Positions 10,501 through 18,300 are shown, counted from the first letter of the stretch. The stretch: 23,463 bases of DNA from Elysia marginata (GCA_019649035.1 BMAT01008371.1:122400-145862), one strand, 5' to 3'. The notes: generated from the letters alone by a model not told the origin. Numbers and translations are program-made.

Positions 10501-13500
10501 CGAATAGATTGATACCGCTGCCTTTTCGCTTAGTTTCTTTCTTTGTGTTTTAACTAGCGCGATGAATTCAGCGACTTCTGTTAGGCCTTTTGCTTATGAC
10601 GAATACTTTCATTTGGTTTTTAGAATTATGCTATCCCGTTCTTGCATGCTTTTCATTGTTTCTTACTTCAGGGTAAAGTTGTGTTTGTAGGTGAGTCCTC
10701 TCATCTGACAGCTAGCAGCACTGACACGCCGGAGAGGAAACAATACCCGCTTGAGAACAATGGGCATGTAACAGGAGAACGAAAAGAAGAACAGCTGAAA
10801 ACAGTTGCTTACTACCGGTGATTATCTCATGTTGACATTTTCGGAATGTTAGAATAATTATGGAGAAATTATAATTATAATGTGACGAAATATTCTATTG
10901 ACAGTCATCCCCATCAGCACATTGAGTGTGTACATCCTTACCGGTTAAAGTTCCTTCCTCTGAAAAGTCTTTAGTTTCTGCTATGAATGATGTGCCCAAC
11001 CGATTTTGATATTCAAATGAAATGCCTTCAATTTATGAGGGACTTCGCATACTCAAAGAGATGTTTTGGGACTGTCGTCTCTGAAGAGAATGATATATAA
11101 ATAGAGAGAGATTCTTTCAATATTAAAGAGTTCATAGAGATTTGCTGTTATCAGAAGTTTATAAAGATTTCTAATAAATCATAGTATAGCTGTAGTTAGG
11201 GTTGTTTTTGTTGTTCTTGTTGTTATATTCTCTTTTTCTTTCTTTTTTTTTAGGAGGAGAGGTTCTCTGTAAGCTTAGTTAAAGCAAAAGCTTAGCATAC
11301 TTTCCGAAGTAATTTTAAACTCCGCTTTTCTTGTACTTTTAGCATAAGTCATAATTTATTCCTCATTCAATTTTGTTCTCGAAAGTACAGAGTACTGCGT
11401 TTGCTGTTTGTGGTTTTTTTTTGCAGACGTCACCCGCTAGCTCCTTTGAAGACAGGTGGCATCTCAAGACTGTACCAGCCCGTGCGTCCTCCAAGTAGGT
11501 CAAGGACGAGTTTGTCCCAGGCATCTCTTCAGAGAGACGGCATCAGAGGGGACAAGGCTTTCCTGCAGCGACTTCAGAATGCGCAGGGTAAATGGCGCCA
11601 TAACCTTGTTGATGCTATGTAGAAGAAACTGTGCTAGATGATAGCAAGAGCTTTAAATGTCTAGATAAGAAGAACATTTTGTTTTTAGTTTTAATTGATT
11701 TTCTTTGTCTTGTCAGGTGTCCGTGAAAATACCCGCTGGTCTCTACCAGGAGAGAAAGGGCCAGAAAACTATTCCAATAATCAGGTAAAATTATTATAGA
11801 CGATTTTTTCAAGGCCTGAAATGATTTTCTTCTATTCATGGTGTACTGTGAACAGAAAATGTTAAGCCTAACGCTTGAATCAAGAACTGAAAAGCCGTTC
11901 AAAACAATGGTCGGGTTTGACGCAATGGTGAACTTCCATAGAAAAAAATATTTTAAGCTTTAGACGTGCTTGAAAATATGACTCGCAATTGTGGTTTATG
12001 AAGAAATATAGAAAATAATATTGACTGTGTGTAGGCCTAGTGCATGAAAAACTAACTGATAATTAGCTTAAGTCCATTCTACCTACCTTCTTTCACAACT
12101 TCCATCCTTCTATTTTATATATACCAAAAAAAATTACGGAGGCAGTAATGCTAAGGAAACTTTTCACTCATGGTGAAATATTCTTCAGGTCTGTGTTATG
12201 CAGCAAACAGGTTATAAAAAATTTGTTTGCTTGATTTGTAGAAAAGGCTGAGTTTTTTTGTTTATTACTGAGTCTCTCGTATCCCCCCTCCCTTTTTTTT
12301 AAGAGGATAATCGTAACGGGCCTTTAATTTCATACCTACGCACTATGAGAATCTTCGTTCCTAGCCTTTCGAGCTGATAAAATCAAACAAAAAAAGCTTT
12401 GCTTAAAATATCAATATCATTTTCAAACTTCTATACGTATGTATCAGAGAAACGGTTGGCGAAGAGAGAGAAATCCCACGTCTGTCTGGTCTTACAACAT
12501 GACGAAATTTCCCAGCGCAACGGATGGAGGTCAGAAGTCGCCGGCTGGTCCCTCGAGCGGGACCAACGATTGGTTGAAAGAAATAGATGACCTTGAACTC
12601 AGAAAGCTCCTTGAAGAATTGTACCGAGACAAGAAGTACATGGACAAGATCATTGACACAAAAGGTGAAAATGTAGGCCTAGATCCGTAGAGATTGGCAA
12701 ATACCTGGGCACATGTGTGTGNNNNNNNNNNGGAGAGAAGTCGGTCGTGTGTTCAAATGGATAGGAACGTTGATTTGTATTTTATAAACTATAACGATAT
12801 CGTTGTGCCCCTTTTTGTCTTTCCTCTCGTCCAAACAAGTTGAATGGTCATTCACATCCTCTTAGTTTTGTACGTGATAGCGACTAAAGTGAGTCGTTCA
12901 GAGAGATTTATTGAGCGAGAGGAAAGAGGTGTGTTAGGTATTTGAAAGAAATTTTAATCAACTTAGAAAGTGTGATCTTACTTGAAAATACATTATCAGT
13001 GAATCGAAAGTAACCTCTGTTTAGAGAATAACATTGTGTGGATTTTGTGAATGTTTTTCCTTTGACGGATAGCCAATCAAAATTTACATTCCAATCTACA
13101 GAAGCCAACGAGACAGAGGAAGAGATCTGTGACCGTCTGCAGGATGGCAGGGATTATCTCCTGACCAGGGCTATGTTTTGGAAAGAGAAGGGGCCTTTAC
13201 CTCCACGCCCCCCCACTACAGAGTTGGGACTTCGCTTGCAGCGAGAAAGGACCATGCAGTCCCGTGCGACCAACGAGCGGGCCAAAGAGTCACGGATAGA
13301 AGGCGCTCTCTCAAGGCAGACAACCGGTGTGTCATTTAGTAACCAACAAGAAAAGAGTGCGAGAATTACGAATCAACAAGAAACCATTATCAGTCAACGT
13401 AAAACGGCTGCGTCACCATCTAGCGATCGACAAGAAAAAAGCACGCCATCTACACATCAGCAAGAAAAGAGGCCATCGCTTACCAAGAACCATGAGAAGG

Positions 13501-14117
13501 AGGTGTTGCGTGGTGATCAAGACGACAAAGTGGCGCCCCCTAGCAAACAAGAAGAAAAACAACCAGGTTCAGCTGCAGAGTATCGCTGGCAGAGTGAAGA
13601 AAGTGAGCAAGAGAAAGAGCTGCCCCTTGAAGATGAGAATAAAGGTAATCAAGAAATAGTAGACCACAGTCACAACGAGCTCACTTTTAACAATACTCGG
13701 ACTCGAAAGGAAGATGATTCGTTGCAAAATCACCAAAACCCAAATACTGGGTTCAGCAGCACTAAACACGTTGAGCACCAGAATCGCCTACCATCTGCCA
13801 AAAATTCTGAGCGAGGCCGTCATCTCTCTGCTGGCAAATCCGATGAGGTGGAGATGTTGAAAGGGGCACAACAGCAGCAACAAAAACAACAACAGCAACA
13901 GCAACACAAAGAACCAACTTACCAGGACCCATCGCTCCAAGTGATGTCAAGTCAAGAAGGACAATACCAAGAACCACAGGATATGGAATTACCCCAACAA
14001 GAAAAACACCCAGAGAATAATCAAACTGCGACTCCAGTTACAGGTTTCCAAAGAGACGGATCAGCAAAGAAAAACCCGGAAGAACCAAAAGAAAACGTGT
14101 TTATTATTGCTAAGTGA
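4593..14117 (+). CDS. Ten-exon gene for an unrecognised 781-residue hydrophilic, Gln/Lys/Glu-rich protein (spliced)
   Basis: Join of 4593-4850, 5056-5154, 7761-7892, 8248-8350, 8839-8984, 10672-10817, 11427-11587, 11717-11784, 12448-12664 and 13102-14117. Every junction has GT and AG, all phases match, and the total of 2346 nt is an exact multiple of three ending in TGA. The start is the ATG in GCAGCCATGG, a near-perfect Kozak context. No signal peptide or membrane segment is seen. Residues 1-86 are mixed, then acidic (Asp/Glu-rich 58-85). Residues 87-163 are Ser/Thr/Gly-rich and then helical. Residues 164-197 form a basic helix-like stretch. Residues 296-371 are basic and Ser/Pro-rich. Residues 411-443 are strongly amphipathic. 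Residues 444-510 hold a conserved-looking segment with WKEKGPLPPRPP. The rest is a disordered QEK-rich and polyQ tail. I do not recognise the family, and no function is assigned. A scaffold, cytoskeletal or ciliary role would be a guess. The exon structure is much firmer than any function. Confidence 0.82.
4914..4939 (+). promoter_or_regulatory. Intronic stop codon and AATAAA signal (possible short isoform)
   Basis: If the exon 1 donor at 4851 is not used, the frame adds 21 residues (VSNQCSRIFTAPLRSQSDRK and D) and stops at TAA 4914-4916. AATAAA lies at 4934-4939 and is followed by a T-rich tract with TGCTATGTTTTGAG. This is the layout expected of an intronic polyadenylation site producing a 107-residue form. 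Transcript data would be needed to show use. Confidence 0.4.
5056..5154 (+). CDS. Exon 2: Gly/Ser/Thr-rich linker
   Basis: The acceptor is a T-rich tract ending TTTTTTTTCAG and the donor is AATGAG|GTAACT. The 33 codons in phase 0 start DGGGTSVSEGTASGQKDG and encode residues 87-119. The segment is low-complexity Gly/Ser/Thr and likely a flexible linker. It starts and ends in phase 0, so it can be skipped or joined to other phase-0 exons without a frame change. Confidence 0.8.
6112..6123. repeat. Run of 12 G
   Basis: Uninterrupted G homopolymer on the + strand in intron 2. Confidence 0.95.
6315..6326. repeat. SINE target-site duplication, left copy
   Basis: GCACAGTGCCTC directly before the SINE matches GCACAGTACCTC at 6636-6647 at 11 of 12 positions. 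The single mismatch suggests an insertion that is not very recent. Confidence 0.8.
6327..6635 (+). mobile_element. tRNA-derived SINE, about 310 bp
   Basis: The head is tRNA-like. It has a pol III A box TGGCCTAGCGG (6337-6347) and a B box GGTTCGATCCC (6380-6390), 43 nt apart as in tRNA genes. A non-tRNA body of about 220 bp follows, then GACGTTAA (6603-6610) and a short A/C-rich simple tail (CAACCAACCAAACC). It is flanked by near-perfect direct repeats (6315-6326 and 6636-6647), the hallmark of retroposition. It sits in sense orientation in intron 2 of the gene. The body is tRNA-unrelated, and its named superfamily cannot be assigned without a library search. It is not a tRNA gene, because the tRNA fold is imperfect and the element has a body and tail. 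Confidence 0.88.
6636..6647. repeat. SINE target-site duplication, right copy
   Basis: GCACAGTACCTC starts right after the CCAAACCAA tail of the SINE and pairs with the left copy, fixing both ends of the insertion. Confidence 0.8.
6701..6850. repeat. CT-rich and (TCTA)n microsatellite block
   Basis: (CT)n with interruptions runs from about 6707, followed by TCTA repeats (about 6812-6846). A pyrimidine-rich tract continues to about 6920. It is on the 3' side of the SINE. Confidence 0.9.
7508..7538. repeat. (TA)n microsatellite
   Basis: About 15 TA dinucleotides, uninterrupted, in intron 2. Confidence 0.95.
7761..7892 (+). CDS. Exon 3: Ser/Ala segment plus short helix
   Basis: The acceptor is TCTTTCCTCGCAG and the donor is AATAAG|GTAAAG. 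The 44 codons encode residues 120-163. A helix-like run (DLMSRFYARLQELTETKEDD) is flanked by Ser/Thr/Ala-rich sequence. It follows the 2.6 kb intron that carries the SINE. It is phase 0 at both ends. Confidence 0.82.
8248..8350 (+). CDS. Exon 4: basic helical segment
   Basis: The acceptor is TTCTCCAG and the donor is GGGGCTG|GTAAGT. The 103 nt encode residues 164-197 plus one base of codon 198. The stretch DRMRIKTALRRLLNSRLFPD followed by RVKEQKQLRE is strongly basic and amphipathic, which suits binding to an acidic partner or a polyanion, though this is inference. It ends in phase 1. Confidence 0.82.
8839..8984 (+). CDS. Exon 5: Ser/Thr-rich segment
   Basis: The acceptor is CATTTTAG and the donor is ACCCGG|GTAAGT. 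The 146 nt complete codon 198 (Gly) and encode residues 199-246. The segment reads as Ser/Thr-rich (DGSSIAFTPGTATPMTIGSR) followed by a basic part and then EEFSIKQGTR. A run of 14 G begins 25 nt after the exon end, inside the intron. Confidence 0.82.
9009..9022. repeat. Run of 14 G close to exon 5 donor
   Basis: Uninterrupted G homopolymer starting 25 nt after the exon ends at 8984. G-runs close to donors can act as intronic splicing enhancers or fold as quadruplexes. The length here may also vary between alleles. Confidence 0.95.
10099..10219. repeat. AAT/GAT trinucleotide and ATGATC hexamer repeat
   Basis: Mixed (AAT)n, (GAT)n and three copies of ATGATC in intron 5. TGATCA is palindromic. 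The Ile-rich minus-strand frame across it is not a gene. Confidence 0.9.
10672..10817 (+). CDS. Exon 6: charged segment
   Basis: The acceptor is TTTCTTACTTCAG and the donor is CTACCG|GTGATT. The donor is needed because the reading frame meets TGA just inside the intron. The 146 nt encode residues 247-294 plus two bases of codon 295. The reading is GKVVFVGESSHLTASSTDTP and then a Glu/Lys/Arg-rich stretch (GERKEEQLKTVAYY). Confidence 0.8.
11427..11587 (+). CDS. Exon 7: basic Ser/Pro/Arg-rich segment
   Basis: The acceptor is a T run ending GCAG and the donor is CGCAGG|GTAAAT. The 161 nt complete codon 295 (Arg) and encode residues 296-348 plus one base. The visible pattern is LYQPVRPPSRSRTSLSQASL, basic and rich in potential phosphorylation sites, then DKAFLQRLQNAQ. 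It ends in phase 1. Confidence 0.82.
11717..11784 (+). CDS. Exon 8: small exon
   Basis: The acceptor is CTTTGTCTTGTCAG and the donor is AATCAG|GTAAAA. The 68 nt complete codon 349 (Gly) and add 22 codons (VRENTRWSLPGEKGPENYSN and NQ). At 68 nt it is the smallest exon. Its phases (1 in, 0 out) fit both neighbours exactly, which supports it despite its size. Confidence 0.78.
12448..12664 (+). CDS. Exon 9: Ser/Gly-rich part and strong amphipathic helix
   Basis: The acceptor is ACGTATGTATCAG, with a modest pyrimidine tract further upstream. The donor is ACAAAAG|GTGAAA, rather weak. The 217 nt encode residues 372-443 plus one base. The first half is basic and Trp-containing (RNGWRRERNPTSVWSYNM). 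The second half (NDWLKEIDDLELRKLLEE and LYRDKKYMDKIID) shows heptad-like hydrophobic spacing and is a good candidate for a coiled coil. Without splicing, the frame runs on to a TAG at 12688-12690. Confidence 0.78.
12722..12731. other. Assembly gap, 10 N
   Basis: Ten N follow ATGTGTGTG, so a (TG)n repeat probably collapsed here. The gap is in the last intron and does not touch an exon. Confidence 0.95.
13102..14117 (+). CDS. Terminal exon 10: conserved-looking segment plus Q/E/K-rich disordered tail
   Basis: The acceptor is CCAATCTACAG at 13091-13101. The phase-1 codon joins the G from 12664 to AA, giving Glu 444. The 338 codons run to TGA 14115-14117. Residues 445-510 (ETEEEICDRLQDGRDYLLTR, then FWKEKGPLPPRPPTTELGL) look globular or helical and are the best query for homology. 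Residues 524-596 contain irregular QQEK/RQEK/QEEK repeats about ten residues apart. Residues 700-711 are polyQ broken by one Lys. The protein ends ENVFIIAK. The open frame continues a little upstream to 13038, but that part is intronic in this model. Confidence 0.85.
13341..13560 (+). repeat. Degenerate QEK-motif repeats inside the terminal exon
   Basis: The coding sequence repeats variants of [N/D/H/K]-[Q/R/E]-[Q/E]-E-[K/T] (NQQEK, NQQET, DRQEK, HQQEK, KQEEK). The clearest adjacent copies (DRQEKSTPST and HQQEKRPSLT) have a ten-residue, 30-nt period. Corresponding DNA copies of CAACAAGAAAAG-like words are visible, so the region may have grown by slippage and then diverged. Confidence 0.6.
13869..13907 (+). 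repeat. PolyQ-coding CAG/CAA tract
   Basis: Five Gln, one Lys, six Gln and a His are encoded by mixed CAG and CAA codons, with AAA as the interruption. This is a coding microsatellite within residues 700-712. The CAA interruptions should make it less prone to expansion than pure CAG. Confidence 0.8.
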
Positions 14118-14350
14118 AATTTCTGTATAACTGTAAAGTATGATTAGGTTAAACATCGAATTCTAACATCTTGTTCCTGTTAAGGTTTTATCGCTGGACT
14201 TTTGATTACTAATGCTAATTATGAATTTAGAAATAGGTGTGAGGGACTTTTTTTGGCTTTACTCAATTTACTTACTTTACTTTTTGTCTTGAATTCTTAA
14301 TTCTCTTTGGGACGCTTGTATTAAAGTCGACAGCCATTCCTCTCGTGTTT
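14118..14350 (+). promoter_or_regulatory. Likely 3' UTR with candidate poly(A) signal ATTAAA (14320-14325)
   Basis: Sequence after the stop codon is AT-rich and non-coding. The first common-variant poly(A) signal is ATTAAA at 14320-14325, followed by a GT/T-rich stretch (CTCTCGTGTTTT, 14340-14351). A canonical AATAAA occurs only at 15789-15794 and again at 15939-15944. A 3' UTR of about 0.2 kb or about 1.7 kb is therefore possible. Confidence 0.4.
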
Positions 14351-14698
14351 TAAACTAAAGCCGAGTACAAAATTTACAAAATAATTACTAGTAGGCCCCC
14401 TATGCTTATATATTATTCCTTACGGTGTGAGTTTTCTTTCTCTTTTTTATATCAGTCAAGATTGTTGAAATAAGCTGTGTCCTTTTTTTGAAATTGTTTC
14501 ATAAATGTTTCGTTAATTTTTTTTTTATACAAGAAATTAATTTATTCCATGAAAAGCTGCAACAAAAACTACGAGGGTTTTGCCAACCGTTTGTTGACTT
14601 CGACATTATTGCACGTATATACTTCCTACGTTTAGTTACTCTAGTACAGTACACTCATTCAAGATGAACTCACTTAAAGCTACAGCTGTAAAATGGCA

Positions 14699-14716
14699 CT
14701 ATATATATATATAATG
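14699..14716. repeat. Short (TA)n
   Basis: ACTATATATATATATAATG, about seven TA units. Confidence 0.85.
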
Positions 14717-15788
14717 CGGTAAGGTAATGTTAAAACTCTAAAATATGATGTTACAAGTTCGGAAAAAATTGCGCTACTTTTATCATACAAAATGAATAGT
14801 TTTTAATATCAATTGTTATTACTTTAGAAAAAAATCAAATCAAATGCATGAGAAACGGCGATGCGATTTACTACACAAAATTTAAAAATATTTCCTAAAA
14901 ATACTTGCAAAACCTAGTTTCACGGTTTTTTCTGATCAATGTTAATTATTCACTGTTATAGATCAAAGGCCTGGTGTTGATCAAATTTCAACAGTCTCTC
15001 AAGTAAAGCAGATTCATCTTCATAGATTATTACACCTGCACACAAAAAGTAGATAAAGTCCACATGGTGTCAAAGTTAGCAGGTCGTGAGGCTTGAAAAG
15101 CGGAATTGATACAACATTGCGAGGGGTGGGATAATTCTTCATCGTTGAATAACCAGATCGAGATGTGTAGTTTGTTCATGTAAGTTAGTAATTTCCTTTC
15201 TTTTGTTATGGGACACAGGTCTACAGTCACTGTGGTTTACGATGATTTCGACTGAAAATGCGTTAATAAGAAAGAAGATGTGAAAAATTTTGTATACCGG
15301 GTCAATGTAATACTTTAAAAAAGTGAATTTTTGTTGTTGAAGGTATATAGGCTATTTCAGCTCTAAAAATTGACACATTAAACAGAAGCGAAAAACGAAA
15401 ACTTGAGATTGAGTAGAGGCATCTTATGCAAGGCCTGCTGATTACAGCGTTGTTGTTCCTCGTGGTGTCTACTTGTCAAAAAAACAATTTTTTCTTATAA
15501 AGAAAAGGAATGCAATCCGTGCAGCAAGTTGGGCGAAGAACGTACACAAATTTTGGCACGCAGTGGTTGTATGAAATAATTTCTAGACACCGAAAGTGCA
15601 CGGTATTTGAAATTTTGACGCGACCAATACAGAGATTCAAGCCCTAGTGTTACTCAAGCATGACTGCATGTTTTCAACCATCCATTTCAAGCGGGTTCCA
15701 TTAATGTTGTGTGAGCTTTATTATTAACTTTTTGTTTTACTTTTTCCTTTATTATGTATTAGTATTTCACTCTGTAATCCCTCATGTA

Positions 15789-15794
15789 AATAAA
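15789..15794 (+). promoter_or_regulatory. Distal AATAAA poly(A) signal candidate
   Basis: First canonical AATAAA downstream of the gene's stop codon on the + strand, in CATGTAAATAAACG. It could end a long 3' UTR. Downstream GT-richness is only moderate. Confidence 0.25.
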
Positions 15795-16166
15795 CGATAT
15801 GCTTTTCTATACCAATGAGCCATACCATATGCGATTACTCGTTATTTTTCGCAGTTGGTAGTCTAATTTGAGTTTATTACAGATTGTATCGTCACAGAAT
15901 GAAAATAATGTGTCATTGAACTTTAATAACTTCTTACCAATAAATACTGCTCTGTCAAAGGCAATTAACTGATTACGCCTAAATAATTTATGACACAGAG
16001 CTCTTTTATGATGATTCTGATCTAGGCCTTGACCACTGCGAATAATTCTTTATTGGATATAATATCTGATTTTGCGATGAAAAGTTTAAATTTAACACTA
16101 ACAGGCAGTCACATGGATGAAGAATACCAAGGCATTCACTTCATAAAATGACCAACATATTCATCA

Positions 16167-16310
16167 AAACATCATCATCATAATCATCATCATCATCTTC
16201 TTCTTCTTCTTCTTCTTCTTCTTCTTCTTNNNCTTCTTCTTCTTCTTCTTCTTCTTCTTTTTCTTCTTCTTCTACTTCTTATCTTCTTCCTCTTCATATT
16301 CAGTAATTAT
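16167..16310. repeat. (CAT)n/(CTT)n microsatellite with 3 N
   Basis: CAT repeats and then a long CTT array interrupted by N at 16230-16232, ending in further CAT repeats. It adjoins the minus-strand LINE 3' fragment, whose tail (GATGATGAT, then GAAGAA) it seems to be. Confidence 0.9.
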
Positions 16311-16615
16311 CATCATCATCGGTACCGCAATCCCAAAGAACCGTACAGTAGGCGCTCTCATGACTCGATTAGGTTGTCTGCAGCCTCGTCTGTCAGTGGC
16401 TGTAGAGACCGATCTGTGGGACGCAGTCCATGAAAAAACAGTGATACGTAAAGATGCCTCCAGTCTGTGACCATCATGTGTGATAGCGTTAATGTTTATT
16501 GATGTCCACGCCAAATGCTCTCGAGCCCCTCCTGCAGGCATCGGTGAAGCGCAAGAGTGGTCGTCCAACTGAACGTTTTCCCCATGTTAGTTCTTCATGA
16601 ATAAAACAATGAACT
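16290..16615 (-). mobile_element. 3' fragment of a second LINE (C-terminal ORF end)
   Basis: On the minus strand, 16610-16489 reads HEELTWGKRSVGRPLLRFTD followed by ACRRGSRAFGVDIN. This matches the G(K/R)RxxGRPxLR(F/W)xDxxxRxxxAxxxDxN block found after the RT domain in many LINE ORFs. After a frame change, 16430-16370 reads QIGLYSH, the remnant of the C-terminal zinc-finger block (RIGLYSH in relatives). The fragment then runs into GATGATGAT and a GAA-type microsatellite, resembling a simple-sequence LINE tail. Confidence 0.7.
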
Positions 16616-16744
16616 ATTCGAGAAGACAGACGAGAAAAAGACAAACTCTGCAAAAATGTGTGTCTAGGGGTGTCTCCTGACAGCAAGTTAAAAAGAAAAG
16701 AGAACGGCGAATCAAGTCTCACAGAGGTCCTAGTTCAAACACAT

Positions 16745-16995
16745 TTACTGGATATCATCAGGAAAAGAAAATCACCTTTTTTGCTCATATCTGCCAAAAC
16801 AAATGCACATTGATGAAAGATAACATTTAAGTAGAATTGAGGGCAAAAAATTGAGGGAAACCAGTAGCAGACTGTTTAGACAACATAAAGAACTGGACAA
16901 AGAAAAACAGCACAGAACTTGTAGTTCTACAAAAGAAAAAAGAGAGGACTGGTAAACAGTGGTAAAGGCAACAGTGATGGCAGCAACGGTTTAAA
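16745..16995 (+). mobile_element. Third LINE fragment, plus strand, C-terminal RT-ORF remnant
   Basis: Read on the plus strand, the sequence gives LLDIIRKRK (16746-16772). After a frame change it gives FAHICQNKC near 16780-16806 and DNIKNWTKK from 16879. These resemble the LLxxIxxRKLxxFGHIxR and DNIKEWT blocks near the end of many non-LTR RT ORFs (RTE- and other-clade elements). Several stops and frame shifts are present. The orientation is opposite to the fragment at 16290-16615, so these are separate insertions lying head to head. Confidence 0.55.
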
Positions 16996-17023
16996 AAACG
17001 CTAGATAGCAAGTAAATTTAATA

Positions 17024-17197
17024 CAGTGGAATCCACTTAAATTCAAAACGTTTAAGGGAAACTGTTGCTTTAAGTCAACTCTGTTTGTCAGTCCAATTTT
17101 GCACTTCTTTATATTTTGTTATGGTTAAAGTGAACTTTTGCTTAAAGTCAACACATATTTTCGGTCCCGAGGTGTTGACTTTATCAGGATTCCACTG
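17024..17197. mobile_element. MITE of pogo/Tigger (Tc1-mariner superfamily) type, 174 bp
   Basis: The element begins CAGTGGAATCC and ends GGATTCCACTG, an 11-bp perfect terminal inverted repeat. Similarity continues inward at roughly two thirds identity (CTTAAATTCAAAACG against the complement of the other end). It is flanked by TA on both sides (17022-17023 and 17198-17199), the target duplication of Tc1/mariner elements. CAGTGGAA-type termini and internal TTAAGTCAAC words are known in pogo-like elements. It has no transposase ORF, so it is non-autonomous. Family naming beyond superfamily is inference. Confidence 0.82.
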
Positions 17198-17883
17198 TAG
17201 CTTAAATTTTGAAAGTCTTCCGTCAATCATTCCACCGAAGCCCGCTATTGTAGATGGGGATTACCAGGTTGACAGCATTGGCGCGAGACAGGGCTTTGTT
17301 GTTGATTCATCTTCTCTCTCCAGGATAATTTATGCCAAAACTGCGGCATAGGGCGCGCGCATGAAGTGCTTACAGCGCGTCAATAAATCAAACAGAAGGA
17401 AATGTGGAAAGAAACTACCTATACCCAGCTTTAATTTGTAAGTGGCAAACAAACAAAAATGAAAACAAACCAAAGTGCAAGAGTTTTTAGAAAGACACTA
17501 GTTTCTTAGCTAAACATGAAAGACAAGGAAATACGAAGCTGAAGAAATAACAAACTCAACGTTCTAAGTAGTAACTGAAGACCGTGTATCCGCTTTACAA
17601 CCAAAAGAATAAAGAATACAAAACAATAATAGAAAAAAATTTCAGGGATAATAGCAACTCTAAAATAACAGCTATGAACCTAATCTACCAAGCTACTCGA
17701 CTGCTGATCAACTTACCAAACTAATTATTCTTAACTTAAAACTATAGTACCGTACTGAGAATTTAAAAACCTTCAAAATTAAATTAACAAGTTCTAACTT
17801 ACCGGAGGCCCAAGTCTATATAATGTCACTAGTCATATACGTTACTTTCTGAGTCAACACGTCCAGATCGGCGAAATCAAACG

Positions 17884-17977
17884 ACGATCCCGTTTCCACG
17901 ATGCGATATGTTTGTTGTCAAATATTGTCAGGTTGATAGGTACCTGTCGTCTGAACACTCACAGTGCTGCCAGGGTG
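17884..17977. repeat. Direct repeat, copy 1 (about 90 bp)
   Basis: Shares ACGATCCCGTT, GCGATAT, TTTGTTGTCA, GATAGGTACCTG and ACTCACAGTGCTGC, in the same order, with copy 2 at 18042-18125. The copies are offset by about 158 bp and this one carries small insertions. Confidence 0.8.
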
Positions 17978-18041
17978 AGTAAGGCAAGCTCAAGGTGCAG
18001 ACGTGGCCTACAACCAGGGTCATCGTCCAGACAGCCAATAA

Positions 18042-18125
18042 ACGATCCCGTTGCGATATATTTGTTGTCAAGCTGTCAGGTGGATAGGTACCTGACACCA
18101 GCACACTCACAGTGCTGCTAGGTTG
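18042..18125. repeat. Direct repeat, copy 2, with internal dyad
   Basis: Second copy of the repeat at 17884-17977. It contains a perfect 8-bp inverted repeat, TGTCAGGT (18074-18081) and ACCTGACA (18090-18097), around an 8-nt spacer. Copy 1 has the same dyad with two mismatches. Confidence 0.8.
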
Positions 18126-18197
18126 ACTTCTTGCCGAGTATCACGTTAGACGTAGACAAATCCTAGTGGTGGCGATATGGTATAAGCTATGTTTCTC

Positions 18198-18300
18198 TAA
18201 GTGGCAAGGCCGTGGGTGCCGAAGCATCTATAAGTCGAAGGTTCGAATGATACCAAGGGCAGGCATTTCGGGCATTTCCACTAAAAAGCATACTTCTCTC
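18198..18300 (+). mobile_element. Possible tRNA-related SINE fragment
   Basis: A good B box GGTTCGAATGA lies at 18240-18250. A degenerate A-box-like GTGGCAAGGCCGTGG lies about 38 nt upstream (18201-18215). The sequence AAGGGCAGGCATTTCGGGCA follows. The A box has a mismatch at a normally conserved A, and no tail or flanking repeat is seen. Confidence 0.25.

Larger units (their letters stand above)
14351..16166. other. AT-rich non-coding sequence downstream of the gene
   Basis: Either long 3' UTR (if the AATAAA at 15789 is used) or intergenic DNA. No ORF with coding character and no recognisable repeat other than the short (TA)n was seen on either strand. Confidence 0.5.

Noticed and set aside
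11456-11902. Other frames over exons 7 and 8
   Set aside because: They cross intron boundaries and disagree with the phase chain of the gene.
13327-13977. Overlapping frames in the terminal exon (both strands)
   Set aside because: They overlap the in-phase exon of the spliced gene and have biased Lys/Arg or Val composition typical of shifted frames of Q/E/K-rich DNA.
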